The notes beneath the pieces were generated by a model. That model did no database searches and had not been told where the DNA came from. It saw only the letters and a list, made by a program, of their open reading frames with translations. From Selaginella moellendorffii (taxonomy: Eukaryota > Streptophyta > Lycopodiopsida > Selaginellales > Selaginellaceae), in NCBI RefSeq assembly GCF_000143415.4, contig NW_003314374.1, forward strand, positions 273,754 to 337,753: DNA of 64,000 bases. The letters run 5' to 3'. Shown here one piece after another: positions 33,803 through 45,951 of the stretch. Made by a program: the position numbers and the translations under genes. Positions within the stretch are counted from its first letter, which is position 1, and each line of letters opens with the position of its first letter.

Positions 33803-35373
33803 ATGTTCAAACGGCTTGCGCTTTGGATTCTCTTTGTGGTCCTCTTGATTCTCAGCTGGCGGCCAGTGTTTGATTTGTGGAGCAATGAGTTGGATCGAAC
33901 CATCAACGCCGATCTCGACAGCAATATTAGAGCCGTGATGAAGTTTGCTGGCCCTCACCTCCAAGATTGCAAGCACTGCAGCGCCATGAATTCCAAGTTC
34001 GATCACGACTCCACCTCGACAAGAGAATTTCCCGCATGGGTACGTTCTAATTGGTAGGAACTTCTTTCATTTCAGTGTTGTCTTACACAGATCAATGGAG
34101 CTGAGGAGGACAATCTCCCATTCACACGGCGCGTCCAGCGTGATATTTGGTTGCACCAACACCCCCGAAACTGTAGCGATGCGAAATTCCTGGCACATTG
34201 GCACGAAACAAGTAGTTCAGTTGGAGTTGGATCGGACATGGTGTCCATGGCTGGAATGCTGGGAGCAGCTATTATTGAGAATAGGTTTCTTATCACCCAT
34301 GGGGCCAAACACAAAGGCTGCGCAGGTGAACGAGATTCTTGGACTGGAGAGTATTTAAGATTTTGTGACTATGCTCAGGATCAAGTCATGGTCGCTGGTC
34401 ATGTTATTTTGTTCCGGAGGCCTCCGAGGAGTGCATAACACGGGCATTGCAGCTTTCTATGCAGGAGGAGGCCAGGAGAGAGGGAATTGTTAAGGACTTC
34501 AGCGGGGATCAATGGAATCTTGTGCCCAGGTGAGAGAAAGAAAGTAAATGTAGCTTGGTTTTAATAGACAACCATAGTTCTTGGGGGGAGCCATGGAAAG
34601 CAATGCAACCAACTGTGGAGCTGGATGGAAAGCTTGTGAATCACAACGCAAACCATCGAAGGTGGTGGAGAGCTCAGGCAAGTTTATAGAAGCTAGTCTA
34701 AGATTTAAACAGAGATTTATACACAGGCACTCCTCTGTCTCATACGTTTTCCAAGTGAGTACCTTTGCAATCTTATGAACCTAGCAAGGCATAGGTCATT
34801 TGGAGAGGAAGTAGCAAAACTTGTTGACAAACCTCTTCCATTGTCGACTGAGATTAATAGTTTGGAGAAGCAGAGCTGCAGGCCATGGATGCCACGTCCT
34901 ATGGTTAGCATCCATGTAAGGCAGGAGGACAAGGGAAGAGAAATGGAGATTATTCCCTTTCATGAGTATATGAAGCTTGCCAACTCTCTTTGCCGGAGAT
35001 TTCCAGATGTAAAGAGTGTATGGCTTTCGACAGAAATGGAGGTAATATAACTTCCTCTTCACATTCTAAGAGACTATTATTACTTTTAGGACGTTATGGA
35101 AGAATCTGAGCAGTACAAAGACTGGAACTTCTACTACACTAGGTACAAAGGCAGGCTGGAAATACCAGAATGGCGGAATATATGTCATTAGTTGGAATGA
35201 GGCAAGCTTTTGATAATAGCTTTGTGAACCTGTTGATCGCTGGAGAGTGTGATCTTTTCGTGGGAGTGTTGGGTTCAACTTGGAGTTATGTTCTGGATGG
35301 TTTGAGGATGACTAATGGCAAAGTTACCTCTGGCGTCCTCACTGTCAACCCCATCAATTCCCTCCTCATATAA
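33803..35373 (+). pseudogene. FUT8-like glycosyltransferase B (one frameshift)
   Basis: Six exons parallel copy A: 33803-34039, 34091-34325, 34379-34529, 34578-34677, 34727-35041 and 35090-35373. The membrane anchor (RLALWILFVVLLILSW), the stem PHLQDCKHCSA, RRVQRDIWLHQHPRNCSDAK and PRPMVSIHVRQEDKGREM are present. Note HVRQEDK where copies A and C have HVRQGDK, a change in the nucleotide-binding loop. In the last exon, between 35125 and 35175, one base is missing relative to copies C and D, so the frame runs into TAG at about 35187. The remaining MAEYMSLVGMRQAFDNSFVN continues in the next frame. Exon 4 has a GC donor (CAG|GCAAG). It is either recently inactivated or a sequence error. Confidence 0.75.
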
Positions 35374-35774
35374 AAGCTTAATAAACATTTGCTAGTTCAA
35401 TAGGACTTACTTCTGACAATGATTAGAAGCTTTGAAATGCATGTTTTTACTCACTTTTAAGGAATGTCTTTAATATATTCTCATTTATAATAACCTCATT
35501 CATAATTAATAAGTTTCTCATAGAATTCCCATCTGCAAGTCCCTAAGATAAACATCCCCAAAAGATTGTAGCTTTCAACTTCATCTTAAGTGAAGAGTTT
35601 GGGAAATGGCTGGAGTATCTCATAGTTGTAGATAACTTTGATATGATGTTTCTCTAGCATTACAGTCATGATTGTAGTGACGGTCCTCATTGAAACCATG
35701 TGACATGAACCACAGGAATATTCCAGTATTATTCTATGGCTTATGCCTAAGGTTCACTTTTTTGTTCATTTCAT
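35374..35774. other. Probable 5' LTR region of the gypsy host element
   Basis: This AT-rich stretch runs between transferase B and a tRNA-type primer site. The LTR of the degenerate gypsy element should end at CA (35772-35773), but its outer border could not be placed because no second LTR is evident. Confidence 0.35.
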
Positions 35775-35786
35775 TGGTATTAGAGC
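35775..35786 (+). other. Primer-binding site, initiator tRNA-Met type
   Basis: TGGTATTAGAGC matches the complement of the plant initiator tRNA-Met 3' end (TGGTATCAGAGC) at 11 of 12 positions. It marks the 5' start of the internal region of the gypsy element that runs to 38,172. Confidence 0.7.
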
Positions 35787-38172
35787 AACACATTCTTTTA
35801 GGGATGGTAAATAAGCAAAATATTGATCTTAATGAAAAGTATGACAGTAGTGATGATGGCTATTACAATGAGGATGAAACTCTTGATGATGTCATTGTGT
35901 GGTAAGGACACCAGGTTCAAAGTGACATTAAGGAGGTTAAGGATTCTGTCAATTTTATTAAGGATTTCTTGCTTCGCATAGACCCTCAAGGGTTGAATCA
36001 ATCTCATGTCTGTGATTTCAATTAGTATGTTAAGCATGCTAAGGATTATAGTATTGTGGAATGGAAGTTATCACTAGATGTTTATAATAGTTAAAAAGTT
36101 GATTTTTGGTTGGAATTATGAAAAAGTTGTTAGTTTCACAATCTTTATAAAGATAAGGTGAAGATTAATTTTTTTGTGATAAAGCTTACAGGTCATGCTT
36201 CTTCATAGTGGAAGAATTACATCAAAATTAATCCAAAATTGACTTTTTAGACTGATTTGACGAAGGTTTTCCACACTTCATTTGTCAAGAAATTTGAACA
36301 GGTTGATCTCGTGAATTAGTTGTTAAAAATTCAGTAGAGGACTTTGTCTTTGGATGTGTATGCCCACAAGTTTCATGGCCTTAGTCCCATAGGCACTTAT
36401 AATGAGTTGCTAAAGGTGCAATGTTTCATTAAAGGTTTGAGTTTAGTGGATGTGCAACAAAAAGTCAAAAAGGATTTTCTAGCAACGTTGACTTATGCTA
36501 TCACTAATGCTTAGATCTTTTCGCCTAAACTATTAGTCAACTTAGTCAAGTCTTGTCAACAGGATGGTCTACAGGGTAGTTAACGTGATGACCAACCCAC
36601 CAATGCTTCATATTCGAGGAAGAAATGGCTGTTGTTTTATCGTGGCTCAAAGCATGAAGATGGCAATGAGGCTAAGAAACTTCATTTGGACCAGTAGAGA
36701 AGGACAAGGTGGAAGGCAATTGTTTTCATTGCCACAGGGTTGGATATCAAGATAAAGATTGTCTTAAAGGGGTTAATGAATGCTAAGATGATTGTGGTGG
36801 AATTTATAGTCAATAATAGGCAATAATGTGAGTGATATTGTTATTGGGGACTGTATTGCTTCAAGTTAGACATTCTCTCACATACATGAGCCATAAGTTT
36901 GATGCCATATAGCAAATTTGGATTACTCGAGATAAAGAGTTGTATGTTATGATTGTTGTTGTGAAGGAATAGCAACATTATTTGTATGGATTAGACTTCT
37001 ATGTGGATTCAGATAATCAATCTCTCCAGTATTTTAGTCGACAAAAGAATCTTCGAGGCTGCCTTGCTTGTTGGCAAGAGTTCCTGCAGGAAATGTCTAT
37101 TAAAATTTGGTACAAACATAGAGGTGACAATAAAGTGGCTGTTGCATTATTTAGAATGGTAAATTCTATTTCATTTGTGAAGCTATCCAGTGATATTTTG
37201 GATGAGCTTAAGGAGTTTACTGACTTCAACTCCTTTATCACTGATATTCGTGCGAAGGTTTTGTTGAGGGACACTTCTATAGATTTGAAGGGTGACAAGT
37301 TTGCGTCATTCGAGATATGAAATAGAATTTTAGTGAAGAAGGGATATGTGGTGGTTCCTCGTGTTGACAAACTCATCAAATGAATTTTTGTTGAGTGTCA
37401 TGATATGCCAAGTGCTGGGCATCCAGGGGTACTGAGAATGTATATGTTAGTGAAGAGGCATTTCTTTTAGCTTGGGATGAAGTCAGATGTTAAAAAGTAT
37501 GTACGTGGTTGTTTGACCTGCCAAGCAGTCAAAGTTGATCATCAGAAGTTTGCTAGCTTCTATCATCCTTTATATATATCCGAGAATAAATGGGATAGCA
37601 TTTCAATGGACTTTATCACTGGTTTGCCCAAGACTTTTTGAGGAAATGATGCTATTTGGGTTGTTGTGGATTGTTTGACGAAGATGGCTCATTTCTTCCC
37701 AGTGAAGATGATGATAAAAGCTTCTGAACTTGAGTTCAGTTGTTTGTAGACCAGTTATTCAATCTTTATGGTTTGCCAAGTGACATTGTGAGTGATTGGG
37801 ATCTCAAGTTCATGTCCAAGTTTTGGCAAACGGTCTTTAAAAAGTTAGAAACTAAGCTGAGCATGAGTAATGGTGAGCATCCATAATCAAATGGGCAAAT
37901 AGAATGCATGAATTAGCTATTAAAAGATATGCTAATGTCTTTTATGGGAAACTTGACTAGATAGAGAGTATGGGAGAAGTACTTGCCTTTGCTTTAGTTT
38001 ACTCATAATAATGTTCATCAATCTGGCATGTCTCTTTTTATGGTGATGTATAGCTATGAGCCTAGGTTTCTCATGAGTTTGAGTTTGCCTTTGGTTCTGG
38101 TACCTCATGCTTGTGATTTCTTGGAGGATATGCAAAACAAGCTTAAGTTGGCAAAGTTGAACATGAAGCAAG
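35787..38172 (+). pseudogene. Degenerate Ty3/gypsy polyprotein, main segment
   Basis: Decayed gag comes first, with VFHTSFVKKFEQVDLVN and a zinc-knuckle trace FHCHRVGYQDKDC near 36730. Protease and RT are missing. RNase H remains (LYGLDFYVDSDNQSLQYFSR near 36980). Integrase has the H-H-C-C finger (HDMPSAGHPGVLRM, GCLTCQAVK) and the core block WDSISMDFITGLPK, DAIWVVVDCLTKMAHFFPVK. Many stops show long decay. The frame is cut after LKLAKLNMKQ by the LTR element at 38,173, resumes at 47,764-47,943, is cut again by the 10-kb block, and ends with the integrase tail at 57,978-58,300. Confidence 0.8.
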
Positions 38173-39926
38173 TGTAAGCGACTAAATTTTCCATTTTACT
38201 TTAGTCACTTAACCACACCTCTGACCACTTGAAAGAGTCTCATTCACAACCTCCATAAGTCCTATTTTGGACTTAGGGACTTGCTAGCCCCAAAAATGGC
38301 ATCCATGCCACTCAACCATTGCACTTGGTCCAAGTGCTCCACGTGTTTGATCCCATGACCGACACCCCAAGGTACCACTGACATATCAGCCCGTTACGCT
38401 AAGGCTATACCCATTCACCTTGGTCACATCGGTGGTCTAACACCACCTCCATCACAGTCCCGTCTCTCAAAGACTGGGCCATCCGTCCATGAGCGATCAT
38501 CCCAGATTCACTCTTTAGCATCCTTAGGATGCCCACAGACATGGGGAATAACCTTCTTCAATATCCCTTTTCCGGTCCCCACCAAGTCCCTTTCCGTCTA
38601 TGGCCGTGTTCACCAACACTGCCACTGGATCAAGGCCCACAAGCCCAACCACTAAGTCCTATGGTCCTTTGGGACTTCCTCCTCACTTGACCACATCCTT
38701 GGTCTCTACACTAGAGGGTGGCTCCTCTTTCTTTTCACAGTCTGGGACTTTGGGGCAACATTTCGGAACACCATGGCCTTACGCGAGCCTTGTGGGTACT
38801 CTCCCCGCCTCCTGCCTTTGGGTGCTCTAACCATGGGCTTAGAGCGAGGTTCCGTTGAGCCACGCTAAGTATCCAAGTAGGTAGTGCCACCCACACTTGG
38901 ACTAGGAGCATTGACCATTCGATATCCCGGGGAAACTAGAGCTGGTTCTTGAACACTTCACCAAGTTACCCCGCTTGTCAGTTCATGTTCACTCTAGTCT
39001 TGGACTTCCCAGTGGGCAGCTCATCACCCAACACTGGGTATAGCCTTCTTGGGCCAAACTAACCTTTCCTGGCCAAACTGGCTCCATTACAATCCTCCCC
39101 CTACTATACTTTTGGAGCTCATCAAACCCCCTAGGGTTTGGGAGATGAACACTTTGGGCTTTCACCCTCTCAAACTTGAATTCAGACTCGGACTCGAACT
39201 CAGACTCAGACTCGGGCTTGGGCTCGGTCTTGGCCTTAGCCTTGGTTTTAGTCTCGGTCTCGGTCTTGGTCCCGGTCTCGGTCTCAATCTCGACTTCGGA
39301 CTCCATCTCAGGTCCTTCTCAGACTCCATCTCGGGTCCATCTCGGACTCCATCTTGATCCATCTCAAACTCCATCTCGGACTCCATCTCGGGTCCATCTC
39401 GGACTCCATCTTGATCCATCTCAAACTCCATCTCGGACTCCATCTTGGACTCCATCTTGGGTCCATCTTGGACTCCATCTCGGACTCCATTTCGGACTCC
39501 ATCTTGGGTCCATCTCGGACTCCATCTTGGACTCCATCTTAGACTCCATCTTGGGTCCATCTCGGGTCCATCTCGGACTTTATCTTGGACTCCATCTCGG
39601 GTCCATCTCGGACTCCATCTTAGACTGCATCTCGGGTCCATCTAGGACTCCATTTCAGACTCCATCTCGGGTCCATCTCGAGTCCATCTCGGACTCCTCC
39701 ACATGTCATGTGTTGGTCCTTTTGTGTCCCTTTTCTAGAGACTCACTTATTGCTTGTTTCGTGCTTGTTCCTCAAGCATGTCGTTGGGAGTTCCACTCCC
39801 GCTCTCGACCTTTCAAGTCGGAGCTTTTAGTCCAAATAGGTTACGCTTGTTTGGCTTTCACTTCAGCCACTACCACGTGGCACCCTTTCGGCTCCACTTT
39901 GGGGCCTAGGGATTTTGTGTTTGACA
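38173..39926 (-). repeat. LARD LTR (3' copy)
   Basis: A 1754-bp TG...CA repeat. It includes a hexamer tract (CTCGGT-type, 39235-39300) and an array of TCCATCTCGGAC/TCCATCTCGGGT units (39300-39695). Read as protein these give artefact repeats such as DSDSDS or GLGLGL; they are not genes. Confidence 0.85.
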
Positions 39927-40458
39927 ACTCCACCACCCATAGACGAAGTTCGATGTCCTCACAAACGGTAAACTATGTTATAAAGTAATACCAACATATA
40001 TTACCCTTTCCATTCTTGGCACCTCACCAATATTCGTCAATGGTTTGATATCGAAGGCTCACCATGCTTTACCCGTCCTCTAAGGAGGATAGTCTCTCCA
40101 ACTTAGAAACTGATTGGACCACTTGTAGTGGTTCTCTCCTTTTATTAGTTTATTTCTCGCTAAACCTATTAAAGACACCATCTATATCTCAATCCCACTA
40201 CCCCTTCTCGAGTAATCTCAATTTTCATCAATATAACCTTTGCACTTTGGAACTTTTACTTTTGACTTTCTTGAAGTCAATTTCCTAGGTGTTTCCGACA
40301 CCTTGCATTTGCACATATTGTGCAACTCCACTTCCCTATAAGCAACCAAAGGGAACGACTTGAGAGACGATCCATGGGGTTCAAATATAGAGGGAAAGGG
40401 CCCATGAATAAGAGTGCACCCCCTTTTCCAATCGGTTAAGGGTCTTGGGATATTTGGG

Positions 40459-40513
40459 GTTAAGCGTCCTTGGGTTTGAATAGTACTGGGTTGGGTGACC
40501 TCCCGGGAAGTCC
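40459..40513 (+). ncRNA. 5S rRNA-derived internal control region (fossil)
   Basis: The stretch GTTAAGCGTCCTTGGG...TAGTACTGGGTTGGGTGACC...CTCCCGGGAAGTCC matches the second half of plant 5S rRNA, with A box, intermediate element and C box in the right order and spacing. About 46 of 55 positions agree by eye. The 5' half of 5S rRNA is not recognisable. It lies in the LARD internal region, on the strand opposite to the element. Confidence 0.7.
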
Positions 40514-42987
40514 AAACACAGGAGCTTACATTCCCCACCTTAGGAAGTTCTCTACTTGAGGGCACCATCATCCTCTCTTCTATTTCGTGCTTCCTTAGGC
40601 ACTAAGTTCCAGTTATTATAATTTGTGCTAGGGCTAGCCATGGCCCTATCATTTGGCTACCTTACCGCTCCCTCCCTTAGAGCTTCCTCTTTCGCCAAAT
40701 CAGAGCAATTGGGAATCCATCTTTGGAAACACCTTGCCTTTCCCTCAATTAGTTAGCCCCCAACACATTAATGTTCTTAGCTTAACTTTGCCTTTTGAAT
40801 TCTTTCCTATTATTCCCATGGCTCTTTCTTAGCCACTAGTCTTTTGCTCCTATTCTTGATTGTTGCACCTAGCAACATCGGATTGCTACCTCCATTCTCG
40901 AGGTATCCTTTCGATTCTATAGCAAAGACTCTAGGGTGTTCATCCCTAGTATGTCTCTTTAGCATTTTTTGTTGTGGGCTCTATCCTTGGCCCAACTTTG
41001 TGACCCTCCCATGGGTCTCTTATAGAGACTACTTTCTTCGAACTCACTATGCCATCGCACTATCACAGATCATTTCCTTTATGTGTTTTTCCCACTTGGT
41101 CATTTTGACCAAGCCACAACATCATAAATAGTTCAAATCAACACTTTGAATCAGGAACTTCATTCCTTAGCCAACCAAGGACTTTGTCCTTATTTAGCCA
41201 TATAGTGATCTCACCTTGGCACCTTAACAGAGTTGCCAAAAGGTACTTGGTCTTCTAGACTTTCAAGTTGTTGACCATGACCCCAGGGGCATCCCCCACA
41301 CTTGGCGGTGCACCCAAGCTAACCTTTACAGCCAAGGGTCCATAGCAACTGAGATTAGGTGTCCCTATCTCACTCACCATGTCCTTGGTCCCACTCGCAC
41401 CAAGGTGTTCAAGTTAGATATGCCGAGCCACACTAAGTAATCTAACCGTGCATCACGACTTCAAGGCATCCCTCGCTTGGCAGTGTGCCCAAACCAGTCT
41501 CCTCACTGAGAGTCCATGACCACCGAAAAATGAGTGTTCTCATATTCCAAACCATCACCACGCTCTAGTGGTTTGGGACTCGAACCCAAGCACTAGAGGG
41601 TCGGGACTCAAACTCAATGTCCATATATGCATTTACGGATGGCATCATCTAAGACACCTAGCATGACTCTTCACGCCGGTGCACCAACATGTACTTAAAG
41701 CGCGCTACAGATCACAACTTAGGAACCTAGTTCCTCCGCCCTGCCAAGTCCTCTCGCTTGACAAGTCTGTGATCATGCATGGACTCCTCTATGCTCGGCC
41801 CCATGGGCCACCCCTTTTGAAGTTAGCACCTTCAACTAGTCCCCTGACTTGCTAATCTCGCTTAGCAAGTCATTTAGCCACCGTAATATGGTTCATGCAT
41901 AAGCGTGAAAGTCCTTAACCATTGACTTTCGTTCAAAACCCTCTCTTTGAATACTCGGGAACTACTTCCCCAACCTTGATAGCTTTGCCTCATAGCCAGC
42001 TTCAAGACCACGTTTCTGTTGCGCCACTCTGATTTCACACGCTTTAAAAACCATTTACACTAGCTTTTTAGGTACTTATTTACCTAGAATTGTCTTCAGG
42101 AACCTTTAAGGAACTCTATTCCTTAGCTTGCTAAGGCTTCTCCTTTGCAAACTCCCTACTCACCATATGGTCTAATATGGATAATTCCACATTTTAGACT
42201 CTCCAAGGCACTGTGGCTGCTAGTAATAACATCCTCGAGCACCTTTTTGATTCTCCACTCCCAACTTATATAACCACCGTGGTTATGCCTTTCGATTTCT
42301 ATGGTTCAGTTCCATCCTAATATTACTTGTTTTTTGGCCTCATATGTTTCTTTTGGTTATTCTCCTCCAGACTAGGAGGATAACTTTGCACATTCTACCA
42401 TGCCTTAGCAAGTATTCATAGGGATGAACATACTTGATACCTTAGGGAGTGGTTTTTCAATCTGGGTATGCTCACCTTATAATCCCATACACCGGGATTA
42501 ACGTTGCTACTTATGAGCTTCTATATGCCCATCATTAGCCTTGCCAAAATCCCATTTTTGGCTTTGTCCAAATTGGGCAGACGGATTCCTCTTGTCTCCA
42601 CAACTTTGGACGTTTGGATAACACCTTATATCCATCATTCGCTAAGGATTTAGTCCTTTGGGCCTTATCTAATGCCCTCGCAACACCAAACACCACTTTT
42701 TGGTGTTTTAGAGTGTTTGAGTGTCCCAATGATGGTCTTCTTTGGCAATGAGCATTTCTTTTATGACATTGACTTACTATATTGTAACATAAGCAGCTTC
42801 TCCCCCATAAGGGTATATTTAACTTCCTTATCCCAATAAGAAGTCTTAGGTAGTTACCTTCTATCAGTTTAACTAATTATTTTACACCTTTTGCTTAGTT
42901 GCCTCATACTTGTCAAATCCTACAACTCATTGCTGGTGCTTCCACACCTCCATCATTATTTGGGTCACCACACTCTAACCGCATGCC

Positions 42988-43649
42988 TGTGAGACACAAA
43001 ATCCCTAGGCCCCAAAGTGGAGCTGGAAAGGGTGCCACGTGGTAGTGGCCGAAGTGAAAGCCAAACGAGCATAACACGTTTGGGCTAAAAGCTCCGACTT
43101 GAAAGGTCGAGAGCGGGAGTGGAACTCCCAACAAAGTGCTCAAGGAGCGAGCACGAAACGAGCAATAAGCAAGGCTCCAAAAAGGGACCCAAAAAGGACC
43201 AACACATGACACGTGGAAGTGTCCGAGATGGAGTCCGAGGCGGACCCTAGTTGGAGTCTGATATGGAGTCCGAAGTGGAGTCCGAGATGGAGTCCGATAT
43301 GGAGTCCGAGATGGACCCGAAGTGGAGTTTGAGATGGAGTCCGATATGGAGTCCGAGATGGACCCAAAATGGAGTCCGAGGTGGACCGAGACGGAGTCCG
43401 AGATGGACCCGAGATGGAGTCCGAGATGGAGTCCGAGATGGACCCGAGATGGACTCCGAGATGGAGTCCAAGATGGAGTCCGAGGTGGACCGAGACAGAG
43501 TCCGAGATGGACCCGAGATGGAGTCCGAGATGGACCGAGACGGAGTTCGAGATGGAGTCCGAGATGGACCGAGACGGAGTCCAAGATGGAGTCCGAGATG
43601 GAGTCCAAGAAGGACCCGAGATGGAGTCCGAGGTCGAGACCGAGACCGG

Positions 43650-43688
<39 letters not shown>

Positions 43689-44772
43689 TGAGACCGAGGC
43701 CAAGGCTGAGACCGAGCCCGAACCCGAGTCCGAGTCCGAGTCCGAGTCCGAGTCCGAGTCCGAGTTCGAGTCTGAGAGGGTGAAAGCCCAAAGCGTTCGT
43801 CTCCCAGACCCTGGGGGGTTTGGTGAGCTCCAAAAGTATAGTAAGGGGGAGGACTGCAATGGAGCCAATTTGGCCAGGAAAGGCCAGTTTGGCCCAGGAA
43901 GGCCAGACCCAGTGTTGGGTGATGAACTGACCACTGGGAAGTCCAAGACTAGAGTGAATACGGACCGACAAGTGGGGTAGCTTGGTGAAGTGTTCAAGAG
44001 CCGGCTCTAGTTCCCCCGGGAGATCGACTGGCCGATGCTCCTAGTCCAAGTGTGGGTGGCACTACCTACTTGGATACCAGGCGTGGCTCAACGGAACCTT
44101 GCTCTAAGCCCATGGCTAGAGCACCTAAAGGCGATAGGTGGGGAGAGTACCCAAGTGGCTCACGTAAGGCCACGGTGTTCCGAAATGTCGTCCCAAAGGC
44201 CCAGACTGTGGAAAGGAAGAGGAGCATTCCTCTGGGGTAGTGACCAAGGACACAGTCGTGTGGTGAGGAAGTCCCAGAGGATCGTGGGACTTAGTGGTCG
44301 GGCCTGTGGGCCTCGATCCAGTGGCAGTGTTGGCAAACATGGCCAGGGGCAGAAAGGGACTTGGTAGGAACTAACAAAGGGACTTTGGGGAAGGCGATTC
44401 CCCAGGTCTGTGGGCATCCTAAGGATGCTAAGGAGTGGATCTAGGATGACCCCTCATGGACAGATGGCCCAGTCTTGGAGAGACGGGATGGTGATGCAAG
44501 TGGTATTGGACCACTAGCGCAGCAAAGGTGAATGGGCATGGCCTTAGTGTAACGGGCCGAGATGTCAGTGGTACCTTTGGGTGTCGGTCATGGGATCGGA
44601 CACGTGGAGCACTTGGACCAAGTGCAAAGGTTGAGTGGCATGGATGCCATTCTCGGGGCTAGAAAGCCCCAAGTCCTAAATGGGACTTATGGAGGTTGTG
44701 AATGAGACTCCTCCAAGTGGTCGGAGGTGTGGTTAAGTGACTAAAGTAGAATGGAAAAATTAGTCGCTTACA
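42988..44772 (+). repeat. Nested solo LTR of the same LARD family
   Basis: This 1785-bp LTR is inverted relative to the two outer LTRs and is flanked by a perfect 5-bp duplication, ATGCC (42983-42987 and 44773-44777). It is therefore a separate insertion reduced to one LTR by recombination. It has the cleanest tandem arrays: GATGGAGTCCGA-type units (43225-43625), GAGACC hexamers (43630-43700) and GAGTCC hexamers (43725-43770). Strand is given opposite to the host element. Confidence 0.85.
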
Positions 44773-45936
44773 ATGCCTTCCAACTTAGGCTATGCCATTC
44801 CCATTTCCATTAGAATTCCTTTGGAAGGAGTTCTCATAAACTCGCCAATTTCATCTTAAGGCATCACGCCTTAACACATTCAGTGTCTTTGCACCATCAA
44901 CTCCAAGAGTCTACCTTAAAACACTTCTTTCTTGTGTCTAGGTCCTTGCCAAGACCAATGCAGTTCTTTCTTATGCTAACTGTCCATTGGCACTGCACTA
45001 TAAAGTTTATACACAATTTTGTGTCAAAGTTGTTCTCTTCTGGGAACACCTTTCCCGCGACTTTAGTATGGCCCATTCTGCCACCCATGAGATACCCACT
45101 ATTCTCATACTTGTTCTCATACTTGGATCTTATGAGCCCCCCCATCCTTCGTAGGGCACAACACACTTCAGTCCCAATGCTTTTACCAATCCCTTAGGGC
45201 CATTTCTTGACTCTACTTGAGTCACCTAGCATTTTTAGACTTTGTTAATCCAATGATCTGTGAGGTCCTATTTTTGAAGTCTCAACTCACTTGAATCCAA
45301 CTTCATGTATTTGTGTCCTATTCCTAAGAACCATGTTTGCAAGTGTTACTCCAACACTTGATTATTTTCCGTTCTCTGTGGGCTACTTTTGCCCCTTAGG
45401 ACTATCTGTCCTTTTGATGAGAATATCAACTCATTCTCTGAGCACACCCCCAACACCTTGGGTTTGTTCCAGCATTTATAAAGGGTAGCGCCAGCTACCA
45501 TTTCAAGGACTCATGTCCTCATCCATATTTGACCTCTCAAAGTCCTTAATTCCGATCTCAAATTCATGAGCACTAGCCTCAACTATATGAGGATAATTTT
45601 GTGACTCCTTTATTGTTTTGGACCACCTTTCCCGTGATCCCAACTATAGTTGTTTACCACAACTACATTAGCCAATTTACTAAATCAAACGCTCATCTGG
45701 ATCACATCCTCAACTTTATGAAGAAACCTTTATACTATTCCCAAGATCTCAAAGTCGTTCCCTTACTGGTCCTTTTCTATCTACCACATCGTGCCCAAGT
45801 TCACACATGAACTTGAGTGGAAAGCCATGTCCTCTTGATATGCTACTCCTCAAGGTTAGGCCCACTCCTAGGACTTTCCGATGCCAACATCAATGGTGAT
45901 ATACTTGAGCACCAATAAAAGTTAGACTAAGGAACA

Positions 45937-45948
45937 GCTCCGATACCA
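45937..45948 (-). other. Primer-binding site of the LARD
   Basis: TGGTATCGGAGC on the minus strand differs from the tRNA-Met site by one base and lies 3 nt from the LTR at 45952. It fixes the element orientation. Confidence 0.65.
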
Positions 45949-45951
45949 AGG

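Noticed and set aside
39176-39988. Long open frames with DSDSDS, RDRDRD or GLGLGL repeats (also 43.1-43.99 and 46.9-47.3 kb)
   Set aside because: They arise in several frames on both strands from hexamer and 15-mer arrays inside LTRs, so they are not genes.
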